A stretch of 64,000 bases of DNA from JANMZR01 sp031383555. GTDB lineage: Bacteria > Bacteroidota > Bacteroidia > Cytophagales > Spirosomataceae. The stretch is from positions 1-64,000 of the forward strand of contig JANMZR010000060.1 of NCBI GenBank assembly GCA_031383555.1, read 5' to 3'. Position 1 is the stretch's first letter; each line of letters opens with the position of its first letter. Below, one piece after another: positions 34,216-43,797 of the stretch. Both the position numbers and the translations under genes were made by a program. Below the pieces are notes generated by a model. The model saw only the letters and a program-made list of their open reading frames with translations. It was not told the DNA's origin and did not search any database.

Positions 34216-36192
34216 GTGAATTCATTTAAAATATTATCATTTTTTCTATTACTAATAACTAGTGCTCAGGTGTTTGGCCAATTTCCCGGGCAAGGCAGAA
34301 GGCCTAATTCGGGCGGTGGAAGACCTGGTGGTTTTGGTAATCCGACGCAGAATCCCACGGGAAATAGTAATGGTGAAACACCCGAAAATGAAGAAAAACC
34401 CAAAAAAGGTAAACTTTTGGACGATTCCACAAAGTTAATTTACGGCCCAAAAACGGTGAAATTTTTCTTGGAAGAGGATATTTTCAATAATAGAAAAATA
34501 CTTTACGATATTGATACTTTGATTACGAAAATCCATCTTTTTAATTTTCTGCAGTTGAATCAAAATAGATTTCAAGATTTAGGGAATATGGGAACAGCCT
34601 CAAGGACAGTATTTTACACACCAATTGAGCAAATTGGCGCACAAACAGGTTACAATGCATACAATATTTATTATCAAAAAAATAGTGATATAAAATATTA
34701 TGATACAAAATCGCCATATACCGATATGCAATATTCAACAGGTGGCAATGGCGATCAAATGTTACGGTTTGACTTTAATAGAAATATAAAACCAAATTGG
34801 AATGCGGGGCTACATTTACAAACATTTGTAGGTGCAAAGCAATATGGAGCCAATGGCCGAGGACAAAATTCTATACGAAGTTGGAACGTAATATTTCATA
34901 ATAGTTATTTTTCAAAAGATAGTAATTATACCGTTTTGGCTAATTTCAACTATTTTAAGCATACCAGTGCCGACGACGGTGGTGTAAATATTGTTTCCAG
35001 TACTGGTGGAGGACTAACCAGCGAAGATCCCTTTTTAACTTCTGCAGATACAGAGCAAAAGAGCAAGGCAATACACATATACCAACAATATGCATTAGCC
35101 AATGGCTTTCAATTGTACCATATTTTGGACTTAACAAGGCAAGACAATTCATTTATTGACGAAAATTATGCTTCAGGCTTCTCCTCCAAAGTATATAAAA
35201 CTATTACAGCTTTGGGTGTTACTGAGGCTTTAGATGTAGACTCACTTTTTAGAAAATATCGATTAATTGAAAATAAAATTGGAATAAAAGGTTTTATTAA
35301 AGGCTTTAATTATCGAGCGCATTTTCGTAGGCGAGATTATAAATTGACGGATTCGTTGGATACAAAATATGTGCCTAAAAGTTTAGTGAAAAGAAACGAA
35401 AATTTTGTTGGAGGTTGGTTGAATTATTACTTTAAAGATAGCACAAAAGCTTTTGTTGAAACTGAGTATTTATTAGCCAGAGACTTTAATTTTCGGTTTG
35501 AATATGACCGGAAGCGCCTAAAATTAGGCTATTATAACGTGCTTTCCTCACCAACTTTAGTGCAGCAAAGGTTTTATAGCAACTTGGCTGCCTGGGAAAC
35601 CTATTTTAAAAATGCCTTTTCCAATACTTTTTATGGTAGCTTAATTTATAAAGCTAAAAAGTTTATAGTGAATCCAAGTTTGAGCTATTCTTTAATAAAA
35701 AACCATATTTATTTTGACACTTTGGCTACTCCTAAGCAGGCCAAAGACCTTATTACTGTATTAAGAGTTGGAAGCGGTTTTGGGTTTTCAAAGAAAAAAT
35801 TCGATTTTCAAAATGAAATTTTTATAAATGCAAAAACTGGTGCTAATTTGATAAGAATTCCAACAGTTTTTATTAATAGCCGAGTGGTGTATGATTTCAA
35901 ATATGCCAAAATATTAGATTTGAAATTGGGTCTCGAAATGCACTATAAATCAGCGTATTTTGCAGATGCCTATATGCCAGTAACACAACAATTCTATTTG
36001 CAAGATAAGATAAAAGTAGCTCCTGGACTTACTGCGGACATATTTCTCAATATGAAATTGAATCGGGTGAGGTTAATGGTAAAATACGCCCAATTGAACA
36101 ACTTGATATTTGGCGATTATTTTGTTAGTCCAAATTTTAGAGGTTTAAAAGGTGGGGTTAGTTTTGGGGTAAATTGGCCACTTTTTGATTGA
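34216..36192 (+). CDS. putative porin (Porin_10-like)
   Basis: 658 residues from a GTG start, with a signal peptide (1-21, ending VFGQ). A low-complexity Gly/Pro/Arg/Asn linker (GRRPNSGGGRPGGFGNPTQN) follows. The rest alternates beta strands with aromatic ends and loops, closing with GVSFGVNWPLFD and its terminal aromatic, as outer-membrane barrels do. Sequence traits match the large Bacteroidota putative porin family. Its solute is not known. The Gly-rich linker may be a periplasmic tether. Confidence 0.78.
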   Translation: MNSFKILSFFLLLITSAQVFGQFPGQGRRPNSGGGRPGGFGNPTQNPTGNSNGETPENEEKPKKGKLLDDSTKLIYGPKTVKFFLEEDIFNNRKILYDIDTLITKIHLFNFLQLNQNRFQDLGNMGTASRTVFYTPIEQIGAQTGYNAYNIYYQKNSDIKYYDTKSPYTDMQYSTGGNGDQMLRFDFNRNIKPNWNAGLHLQTFVGAKQYGANGRGQNSIRSWNVIFHNSYFSKDSNYTVLANFNYFKHTSADDGGVNIVSSTGGGLTSEDPFLTSADTEQKSKAIHIYQQYALANGFQLYHILDLTRQDNSFIDENYASGFSSKVYKTITALGVTEALDVDSLFRKYRLIENKIGIKGFIKGFNYRAHFRRRDYKLTDSLDTKYVPKSLVKRNENFVGGWLNYYFKDSTKAFVETEYLLARDFNFRFEYDRKRLKLGYYNVLSSPTLVQQRFYSNLAAWETYFKNAFSNTFYGSLIYKAKKFIVNPSLSYSLIKNHIYFDTLATPKQAKDLITVLRVGSGFGFSKKKFDFQNEIFINAKTGANLIRIPTVFINSRVVYDFKYAKILDLKLGLEMHYKSAYFADAYMPVTQQFYLQDKIKVAPGLTADIFLNMKLNRVRLMVKYAQLNNLIFGDYFVSPNFRGLKGGVSFGVNWPLFD

Positions 36193-36323
36193 TACTAATC
36201 AAACAAAATTTTTGCAATTTAACTCAAATCATAGCGTTTGATTAAAGATTTGGTTAATCAATCTATTTTTAACAATTTTACAAAGTTTTTCAATAATTTT
36301 TTCAAATAATTTAACTTTTAATA

Positions 36324-37106
36324 ATGAATTTAAAGTCAACTTTCACAATTGTATTTTTTAGCTTTATTAGCTTTGGAGTTACGGCTCAAACCAAAGGCCC
36401 TAAAAAACCAATGCCTAAACAAGCCTCCACAACAGCCAAATCAAAAGTAATTACTGTTGGCACAACTAATTCAGGGGCAATTTCCATAAAAACAGATAAT
36501 GACTCTTTAAGCTATGCAATAGGGGTAAATATTGGACAAAGCCTTAAGCAACAAGGCCTTGAAGGTATAGATTTGAACTTGTTAAAGACTGCTATGAATG
36601 ATATATTGAAAGGTAATGCCCTTAAGATAAGTGCGGAACAATGTATGCCAGTTATTATGGCTAGTATGAAAAAAGTACAAGAGAGAAAATTTGCGCCTGT
36701 AAAAGCAGAAGGTGAAAAGTTTATGACTGAAAATGGCAAAAAAGAGGGTGTAACATCACTTCCGTCAGGTTTACAGTATACGATAATGAAAAAAGGTGAA
36801 GGCGAGTTGCCAAAAGCATCCGACAAAGTAAATGTGCATTACCATGGCACATTATTAAATGGAAATGTATTTGATAGTTCGGTTGATAGAGGCTCGCCTG
36901 CAAGTTTTGGGGTTACGCAAGTAATCGCAGGTTGGGTTGAAGCACTTCAATTAATGCCAGTAGGCTCAAAATGGAAATTATTTATTCCATCAGCCCTAGC
37001 CTACGGCGAGCGTGGTGCAGGTGAGAATATTCCACCATTTTCAACGTTAATATTTGAAGTTGAGTTACTTTCTATTGAAAAGCCAGCCGCAGAAGAAGCT
37101 AAATAA
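36324..37106 (+). CDS. FKBP-type peptidyl-prolyl isomerase (FkpA/Mip-like)
   Basis: 260 residues with a signal peptide (1-21). Residues ~60-135 form the helical dimerisation domain of FkpA/Mip proteins (DSLSYAIGVNIGQSLKQQG, VQERKFAPVKAEGEKFM). Residues ~160-255 form the FKBP barrel: KVNVHYHGTLLNGNVFDSS, GSPASFGVTQVIAGWVEALQ, GSKWKLFIPSALAYGERGAG, PPFSTLIFEVELL. It assists folding of periplasmic or outer-membrane proteins. A terminator follows. Confidence 0.92.
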   Translation: MNLKSTFTIVFFSFISFGVTAQTKGPKKPMPKQASTTAKSKVITVGTTNSGAISIKTDNDSLSYAIGVNIGQSLKQQGLEGIDLNLLKTAMNDILKGNALKISAEQCMPVIMASMKKVQERKFAPVKAEGEKFMTENGKKEGVTSLPSGLQYTIMKKGEGELPKASDKVNVHYHGTLLNGNVFDSSVDRGSPASFGVTQVIAGWVEALQLMPVGSKWKLFIPSALAYGERGAGENIPPFSTLIFEVELLSIEKPAAEEAK

Positions 37107-37113
37107 TTATTTC

Positions 37114-37155
37114 AAACTATATTGACTCGTTTGAGTTTCAACTATAGTTTTATTT
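37114..37155 (+). terminator. terminator after the FKBP gene
   Basis: AAACTATA-TTGA-CTC-GTTT-GAG-TTTCAA-C-TATAGTTT forms a stem of about 15 pairs with two single-base bulges, followed by TTATTT, directly after the stop and before the protease gene. Confidence 0.55.
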
Positions 37156-37171
37156 CTAGTTAAAATTATAA

Positions 37172-39241
37172 ATGGATTTTATTAAAAAACATATAATGAA
37201 AATTCTTTTATTGGCAATATTGCCACTTTATTTATTGTATTCTAATTTTGGAACCACTAAGTTAAGCCCAGCAGATGCATCTGATGGACTTCAGCCTACT
37301 GCAACACACAAAAAGGTGGATGAGGCAGTTACCAAAATCCTTACTAATTATGCCTATAAAAGGGTTGACCTAAACGATGAACTTTCTTCAAAAATTTGGG
37401 ATGCATTTTTAAAAGATGTTGATTATGGCCATTTGTATTTTATAGAAAGTGAAATAAAATCTTTTGAAAAATATCGATACAAAGTTGATGACAATCTGCT
37501 AGATGGCGATTTGACAGCTCCTTATGATGTTTTTAATATGTTTTTGAAAAAATACAAAAAACGAGGTGAAGCTATTAGCTCAATTTTGGAAAAGCCTTTT
37601 GATTTTTCGAAAGATGAGAGCTTTGAAACAGATGCTGATAAAATAACTTGGGCCAAGTCTGAAAATGAATTGGATGAAAACTGGCAAAAATTGATTAAAA
37701 GTCAAGCGCTTGACCTTAAATTGAGTGGAAAAGCAGATTCAACGATTGCCAAAACGCTGAAAAATAGGTATAAGAATATCGATAAATATTTTTCAAAAAT
37801 AAAAAGCGAGCAAGTTTTTCAAATTTATATGAATGCCTTTGCGGAGTCAATAGACCCACATACGAATTATTTTTCACCAGCCAATGCCGAAAATTTTAAA
37901 ATAGATATGGCACAGTCTTTAGAAGGAATTGGGGCACTTTTAACATTTGAAAATGACTACGTAAAAATAGCAGAAGTAATACCTGGAGGCCCAGCTTTTA
38001 AAGGGAAACAACTTGCTAAAGACGATAGAATAATTGGGGTTGCCCAGGGCGATAGTAATGCCTTTACCGATATTATTGGCTGGACTACCGAAGAGGCTGT
38101 AAAGTTAATTCGTGGACCAAAAGGGTCAATAGTTAGGCTTCAAGTTTTGGCAGCATCCGAACCCGCTTCAGCACCTGCAAAAGAGTATCGCTTAGTACGT
38201 GAAAAAGTGAAATTGGAAGATCAAGTAGCTAAAAGTGAAATTATACCCATTAAACAAAATGGGAAGGATTATAAAATCGGTATAATTACAATTCCTTTAT
38301 TTTATCGTGACTTTGAAGGTGCCCAAAAACGGGAAGATGATTATAAAAGCACAACCCGTGATGTGAATAATTTTCTAAAGAAATTTGAAACTGAAAAAGT
38401 TGATGGCCTAGTGGTTGACTTGAGAAATAACGGTGGTGGTTCATTAACTGAGGCCATTAATTTATCAGGCTTATTCATTACAAAAGGGCCTGTAGTACAA
38501 CAGAGAGAGGCAACTGGCGAAATACAAGTCCATGAGGACACCGACCCAACTCAAAATTATATCGGTCCAATGGTGGTTATAGTCAATAGATTCAGTGCCT
38601 CTGCATCTGAAATATTTGCAGGTGCCATACAAGATTATAAACGTGGTATAGTTTTAGGTGAGCAATCGTTTGGAAAAGGAACCGTTCAAAGTTTGATTGA
38701 CTTAAATCAGTTCTTACCTAAAGAAACTGAAAAATTAGGCCAGCTAAAATTGACAATGGCAAAGTTTTATAGAGTTACAGGCAGTAGCACACAGCACAAA
38801 GGTGTAACGCCTGATATTGAATTTCCCTCAGGTTTTTCGGCAAAGGAATATGGCGAAAGTTCAATGCCAAATGCTTTGCCATGGGATCAAATAAATAGCA
38901 CAAAATTCAATATTTATCCTGATTTGAATCAAACAATATTGGCTAGATTGAAAGGAAATTATGATAAAAGATTAAAAACTGATGCTGAACTAATTAAATT
39001 AGAAAAAGAGTTGATGGAGTTTAAGCGTTTAAAAGAAAAAACTTTGATTTCATTAAAAGAAGATATCAGAAAAAAGGAAAGGGATGAATATGACACCAAG
39101 AAAAAAGCTTCTAAAACTGTTTTGAAAGATGGAAAGGAAGTTGATGTATATATGATTGAAACTCAAAACATATTAGCTGATTATATCGCACTTTTTCCCA
39201 CAAAAAAGTTGGTAAAAGAAAAGTCAGTTGTGATGAAATAG
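37172..39241 (+). CDS. C-terminal processing peptidase (S41, Tsp/Prc-like)
   Basis: 689 residues. An N-terminal signal or anchor (residues ~8-25) is followed by a Tsp N-terminal domain, a PDZ domain (~240-330: EGIGALLTFENDYVKIAEVI, GGPAFKG), and the S41 catalytic domain with VDLRNNGGGSLTEA, SASASEIFAGAIQDY (nucleophile Ser) and GEQSFGKGTVQSL (general-base Lys). A helical DUF3340-type tail closes it. It degrades or trims periplasmic proteins by their C-termini. Single-gene unit with strong downstream palindromes. Confidence 0.93.
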   Translation: MDFIKKHIMKILLLAILPLYLLYSNFGTTKLSPADASDGLQPTATHKKVDEAVTKILTNYAYKRVDLNDELSSKIWDAFLKDVDYGHLYFIESEIKSFEKYRYKVDDNLLDGDLTAPYDVFNMFLKKYKKRGEAISSILEKPFDFSKDESFETDADKITWAKSENELDENWQKLIKSQALDLKLSGKADSTIAKTLKNRYKNIDKYFSKIKSEQVFQIYMNAFAESIDPHTNYFSPANAENFKIDMAQSLEGIGALLTFENDYVKIAEVIPGGPAFKGKQLAKDDRIIGVAQGDSNAFTDIIGWTTEEAVKLIRGPKGSIVRLQVLAASEPASAPAKEYRLVREKVKLEDQVAKSEIIPIKQNGKDYKIGIITIPLFYRDFEGAQKREDDYKSTTRDVNNFLKKFETEKVDGLVVDLRNNGGGSLTEAINLSGLFITKGPVVQQREATGEIQVHEDTDPTQNYIGPMVVIVNRFSASASEIFAGAIQDYKRGIVLGEQSFGKGTVQSLIDLNQFLPKETEKLGQLKLTMAKFYRVTGSSTQHKGVTPDIEFPSGFSAKEYGESSMPNALPWDQINSTKFNIYPDLNQTILARLKGNYDKRLKTDAELIKLEKELMEFKRLKEKTLISLKEDIRKKERDEYDTKKKASKTVLKDGKEVDVYMIETQNILADYIALFPTKKLVKEKSVVMK

Positions 39242-39264
39242 TGATGTAAATTAATTACATACAA

Positions 39265-39287
39265 TATAAAAAAGAGATTTAGAATTC
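39265..39287 (+). repeat. half copy of the downstream terminator
   Basis: The 23 bases from 39265 match 39338-39360 with one mismatch. This is one arm plus the GAATTC centre of the 42-base palindrome, found 73 bases upstream. Here it is followed by TGATTCTAAA, so only a short hairpin can form. Confidence 0.6.
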
Positions 39288-39336
39288 TGATTCTAAAAGT
39301 AGTAATTTAATAGAGTTATAAATTAGTTCAAATATG

Positions 39337-39378
39337 TTATAAAAAAGAGGTTTAGAATTCTAAACCTCTTTTTTATAA
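39337..39378. terminator. perfect 42-base palindromic bidirectional terminator
   Basis: The arm TTATAAAAAAGAGGTTTAGAA is followed at once by its exact complement, 21 + 21 bases centred on an EcoRI-like GAATTC. It lies between the convergent protease and MATE genes and has runs of A and T on the two arms, so it can stop transcription from either side. Confidence 0.8.
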
Positions 39379-39396
39379 GTTCTAAGCTAAGCTAAT

Positions 39397-40797
39397 TCAA
39401 TTTTCCAAAATAATAATTGGAGAGTCGCTTTTTTTATGTTTTTTTAGGTTAAAGAAAAACCGCCAACTTAATAAAATTGCTGAAACGGTTAGCCCCACCA
39501 CTAGCCCCAACCAAATTCCTTTTACGCCTAAATTTTTATTAAAAGCCCAATAATAACCAATGGGAAGGCCAATTACCCAATAGGAGATTAAGGTAATAAT
39601 AGTAGGGATGTTAACGTCTTTCATTCCTCTTAAAATACCTAAAGCTACTGCTTGAATACCATCAGAAAGTTGAAAAAATGCGGAAATAAAAATCAAATAA
39701 GCAGCTAAAGGTAATACTTGAGCATCATCGATGTATAATTTTGCAATAAATTGGTTGAATACAAGCATAATAATACAGCAAATTGCCATAAAAATAAAGC
39801 CCATCATAAGTGCAATTGAACCAGATAGTTTCATTTTACTTCTATTTCCAAAATTAGTACCAACTCTAATGCCACCCGCTACTGCAACTCCTGTTACCAT
39901 CATATATGTAATTGATGCTGGGTTTATAGCTACTTGGTGTGCTGCCAATTGAACTGCACCTAATTGGCCAATTAAGATGGCTGCGGCTGAAAAAACGGCA
40001 ATTTCGAAAAAACCTTGTAAACCAGAAGGAATACCAATTTTGAAAATATTTTTAATATTTTGAATCTCAACCTTTTTATCAATTAATTGAATATAAATAT
40101 TTTTTAAAAAAATAGATTTTTTCAAATACACATACATAGCTACCATCATAAAAATTCTAGCTATTAATGTAGCAATTCCTGCACCAAATAAACCTAATTT
40201 TGGAAAGCCTGCAATGCCATAAATCAGAAAATAATTTAAAATAATATTGATAAACAATGCTATTATAGTGATGGACATAGCAATTTTGGGATGCCCCATT
40301 CCATCGCTTAGCTGCCTTAATGCAGTGAAAATAAGTAAAGGAATTACCGAAAGAGCAATAACGTGCAAAAATGGAATGACCAACTTTTCAATTTCAGGTT
40401 TTTGGCCAAGTATTCCAATATTAAAGGTTGCTAACTCTATGAGGCTAAAGCAAAAAATACTCAAAATAACTGAAACTTTTAGGCTTGAATGATGTAAATT
40501 TTTTATTTGTGCTCTATCATTTTGGGCATAGGCTTTGGCAATTAATGGGGCCACAATTTGAAGCGCAATAATTCCAATAATTGCTATTGTTATAAATACG
40601 CCATTGGCAATTCCCGAAGCTCCAATTGACTCTTTCGCCAGCTTGTCAATATGCCCAACTTGTATAGTGTCGGCCACGCCCATAAGCATAATGCCGAGTT
40701 GCCCAATTATTATTGGTACTGCCAACTCGTTTAAAATACTTATCTCCGATTTTATTTTTTTAAGATTCAAATTCAAAATGGTAAATTTAGTATTCAA
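39397..40797 (-). CDS. MATE family efflux transporter
   Basis: 466 residues with 12 predicted membrane segments in two halves, the normal MATE layout. Typical motifs are LAVPIIIGQLGIMLMGVADTIQVGH in the first helix pair, FPKLGLFGAGIATLIAR, and GIPSGLQGFFEIAVFS at the start of the second half with LAAHQVAIN. It exports cationic or other drugs using Na+ or H+. The start is a TTG (40797) directly after an in-frame stop, and no ATG is found before the first membrane helix. Confidence 0.92.
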   Translation of the reverse strand: MNTKFTILNLNLKKIKSEISILNELAVPIIIGQLGIMLMGVADTIQVGHIDKLAKESIGASGIANGVFITIAIIGIIALQIVAPLIAKAYAQNDRAQIKNLHHSSLKVSVILSIFCFSLIELATFNIGILGQKPEIEKLVIPFLHVIALSVIPLLIFTALRQLSDGMGHPKIAMSITIIALFINIILNYFLIYGIAGFPKLGLFGAGIATLIARIFMMVAMYVYLKKSIFLKNIYIQLIDKKVEIQNIKNIFKIGIPSGLQGFFEIAVFSAAAILIGQLGAVQLAAHQVAINPASITYMMVTGVAVAGGIRVGTNFGNRSKMKLSGSIALMMGFIFMAICCIIMLVFNQFIAKLYIDDAQVLPLAAYLIFISAFFQLSDGIQAVALGILRGMKDVNIPTIITLISYWVIGLPIGYYWAFNKNLGVKGIWLGLVVGLTVSAILLSWRFFFNLKKHKKSDSPIIILEN

Positions 40798-40812
40798 TCA
40801 AATATTTGATAA

Positions 40813-42897
40813 TTAGTGGTTTATGATTATTTTTCTACTTATTTTTTGATTTTTAACTATCAAATTTAATAGGTATAAGCCAGGGCTATAATTTTTTGTA
40901 TAAATTAAATATTCTTGCTTTCCAACACTTTTGAAACCAAAAGTTTCGTGTAAAACACTTCCATAAATATTAACTAGTTCAATTTTTGTTGAGGACATTT
41001 CTTTTAAAACAAAATTGATTTTTAATATTTCACTTGCAGGATTTGGTGAATATTGAAAGTCAATTTCTTTAGCTAATTTTTCATTTTCAAGAATTTTTAT
41101 TAAAGGCTCCTCTAATGATAAAGGTAAATTTAAAGGCACCAAAGTAAGGTCTTTCAATATTCCGTTTTCTGGATCAAAGGTAACACCTGTAATATTTTTA
41201 GCATATGAAAATTCATAAAACTGAGTTTGGGAGTTGTTGGTAACTCTTAATATTTCAGTTGAGTTATCAGCAAAGGTTATTTTTAAATCAATTGGCATTG
41301 TGAAATAGGAGGGAGTAGGCGTGTTAATTAATTGTTTAATATTCAATTTCAAAGTATAGCCTGCAGCCACATTTTGTTTTGCCCCTGGATTTGAGAAAAC
41401 AGCCCAACCGAATTCGTATTTTGGGTATTTTTCTCCATATACCCATTGTTGGAAAAAATAATTAAAGTCTTCACCTGTAACCGATTCTACAATAGCTTGA
41501 AAGTTTTCAGTGGTGGCATTGCCATAGGCATGAATAGATGATGAATAAGCTTTTAAAATATTATAAAATTTCACATCACCCACTATATTTCTGAGCATAT
41601 GTAATATGATGCCCCCTTTGCTGTATGATCGTGCCCCATTGAAAATTTGGCCTACAGTAGTAGGATTTTGAACCCAAACTGACCCAACAGCATTTTTGGC
41701 TGAGTTCATTGTACTTATTATCTGTGATTTATAGGTAGAGACTCCAGTTTTTGCTTCCCAATATATTAAAGCACCAAATGTAGCGAATCCTTCATTGAGC
41801 CAAATATTAGCCCAGTCTTGGCAAGTAATTTGATCACCAAACCATTGATGTGTCAGCTCATGCGCTGTAAGGCCTGAGCTTATATTTACCATCGACGATA
41901 TAGTTTGATGTTCCATGCCACCACCCCAACCAAACATAGCATGGCCATATTTTTCTTTTAAAAAAGGATAAGGGCCAAATTTTTGAGTAAATAAATCAAG
42001 CATAAATATGGTATCGTCCATCAACAATTTATTAGCCGCTGTATTGTATTCAGGAAAAACATAATGGTCGACAGGCATAGGGTTTGCACCACCATAATTA
42101 AAGTCGTTTTTATAATATTCATAATTGGCTAATGCTATGGAAATAAGATAGTTAGCAATTGGATATCTACTTTTCCATTTATAGGTATTGGTGGTTGCAC
42201 CTTCTATTTTTGCTTCTAAAATTCCATTTGATACTGAAGTAAAATATTTCGGCGCCGTTATCCATACATCAGATGAGTCGGCTTTATCAGCAGGGTTGTC
42301 TTTGCAAGGAAACCAATCTGATGCCCCAAATGGTTCAGATAAACTCCAAACTGCGGGCTCTTGTTTCATGCCTGGCGGTGTATGAGTGCCAAAAGTAAAG
42401 CTGCCAAAGCCGCTCGAACCCGGTGTGCCATGGTAATAAATTGTTAATTGAAATTGCTCTTCGGAAGAATATGCTTTTAATAAATCTATATCAATTACTG
42501 CTGCCGCATGTGTAAAAGTAGTTTTTATGTTATTTACAAAAACCGAATCTGTAATAAGTGTATTTTGTAAGTCTATTTTTGCCCTTAAGAGCCCAGTTTC
42601 AATTGATTTTGCTTTTATGGTTGTTATGCCGCTTACTTTTTTATTCAAATATTTTACAACTAAAGGACTCCCCGTTTCATATTCATAAGTTACATCAATA
42701 TCAAGATTAAGTTTGTAATAGTTAACATCAATTTTTGATTCACCAGGAAACTTCCCGCCTTTGTGAAGCCTGCTATTAATTGATTTTTCAAAATAGCTTG
42801 ATTTCCCTTCTAAACACTGAATTACATCGTCAAGTAGTTGACTATAAGATATTTGAATAAAAAATATTTGAATAAAAAAGCCAAATAAAATTCTCAT
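40813..42897 (-). CDS. T9SS-exported M1 family aminopeptidase
   Basis: 694 residues with a signal peptide (1-20). An N-terminal beta domain leads to GMEHQTISS (the exopeptidase GxMEN-like motif, here GGGMEHQ) and the zinc site HELTHQWFGDQ ... NEGFATFG. The last ~85 residues are a T9SS sorting domain: YSPNPASEILKINF, LVNIYGSVL, YSPGLYLLNLI, KISRKIIINH. It would cut N-terminal residues of peptides at the cell surface or outside. The Asn of GAMEN is His, which may change specificity. Confidence 0.92.
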   Translation of the reverse strand: MRILFGFFIQIFFIQISYSQLLDDVIQCLEGKSSYFEKSINSRLHKGGKFPGESKIDVNYYKLNLDIDVTYEYETGSPLVVKYLNKKVSGITTIKAKSIETGLLRAKIDLQNTLITDSVFVNNIKTTFTHAAAVIDIDLLKAYSSEEQFQLTIYYHGTPGSSGFGSFTFGTHTPPGMKQEPAVWSLSEPFGASDWFPCKDNPADKADSSDVWITAPKYFTSVSNGILEAKIEGATTNTYKWKSRYPIANYLISIALANYEYYKNDFNYGGANPMPVDHYVFPEYNTAANKLLMDDTIFMLDLFTQKFGPYPFLKEKYGHAMFGWGGGMEHQTISSMVNISSGLTAHELTHQWFGDQITCQDWANIWLNEGFATFGALIYWEAKTGVSTYKSQIISTMNSAKNAVGSVWVQNPTTVGQIFNGARSYSKGGIILHMLRNIVGDVKFYNILKAYSSSIHAYGNATTENFQAIVESVTGEDFNYFFQQWVYGEKYPKYEFGWAVFSNPGAKQNVAAGYTLKLNIKQLINTPTPSYFTMPIDLKITFADNSTEILRVTNNSQTQFYEFSYAKNITGVTFDPENGILKDLTLVPLNLPLSLEEPLIKILENEKLAKEIDFQYSPNPASEILKINFVLKEMSSTKIELVNIYGSVLHETFGFKSVGKQEYLIYTKNYSPGLYLLNLIVKNQKISRKIIINH

Positions 42898-43068
42898 AAT
42901 TTTAAAAAATTAATGCTAATAATTACCTCCATTTTTGTTTCTAAGACTATTTTTCAATTATATTTTTCTATTTTTGTTATAAAGTTAAAAAAATACTCGT
43001 TGAAATATATTGATTGCTTATAATCAAGTACGAAATATTAACTTATATAGTTTTAAAAGCAAACAAAA

Positions 43069-43746
43069 ATGAAAGAATACGGCACAAATGTCCAGAAATT
43101 AGTAGACTATATACTCACAGTCGATGACCGTGAAAAGCGAACAAAATATGCCTACATTTTAACGGAATTGATGAGGCAGGTGCATCCTAATATGCGAGAT
43201 GCACAAGATTATTCGAACAAACTTTGGGACGATTTATACATCATGTCGGAATTTAAACTAGACGTTGATAGCCCTTTTGCTCCTCCACCTATTGATGCAG
43301 TTGGTAAAAGACCAAAATTTGTACCTTACAATATGCATAATTTGAAGTTTAAGCATTATGGAAGAAATATTGAATTATTGATAGAAAAAGCTGTAAATGA
43401 GCCTAATGAGGAAGAGCAGATTATTACAGTTGCCTACCTGCTTAGGCTCATGAGAGCATTTTACACTGCTTGGAACAAGGAAATCGTTGAAGAGGCTGTG
43501 ATTTATAATCAACTGGATGACCTTTCAAAAGGGAAATTAAGAAAGGCAATAGACTTTGTAAAAAATGAAGGAATATTAGAAAATTCACCTCGATACACTA
43601 GACCTGCCAATACCAATAATAGAACTAATTTTACCAGAAATAACAATATAAATAATAATACAAATAATAGAAATAGGATGAATAACAATGGTATGCGAGA
43701 TAAAAATAATCAAGGTCAAAATAGAAATTATAAATCTAAAATTTAA
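43069..43746 (+). CDS. DUF4290 domain protein
   Basis: 225 residues. The DUF4290 region (~1-175) starts MKEYGTNVQKLVDYIL and is helical (EKRTKYAYILTELMRQVHPNM, SEFKLDVDSPFAPPP, EEQIITVAYLLRLMRAFY). The last ~45 residues are a disordered tail made almost wholly of Asn and Arg. The gene is found upstream of murA in many Bacteroidota, as here (51 bases apart). The function is unknown, and a role near cell-wall precursor synthesis is inferred only from this gene pairing. Confidence 0.88.
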   Translation: MKEYGTNVQKLVDYILTVDDREKRTKYAYILTELMRQVHPNMRDAQDYSNKLWDDLYIMSEFKLDVDSPFAPPPIDAVGKRPKFVPYNMHNLKFKHYGRNIELLIEKAVNEPNEEEQIITVAYLLRLMRAFYTAWNKEIVEEAVIYNQLDDLSKGKLRKAIDFVKNEGILENSPRYTRPANTNNRTNFTRNNNINNNTNNRNRMNNNGMRDKNNQGQNRNYKSKI

Positions 43747-43797
43747 TTATAATCTTGTCAATTAGTAATATTCAAAATCAAATAATATTTCAGAATA

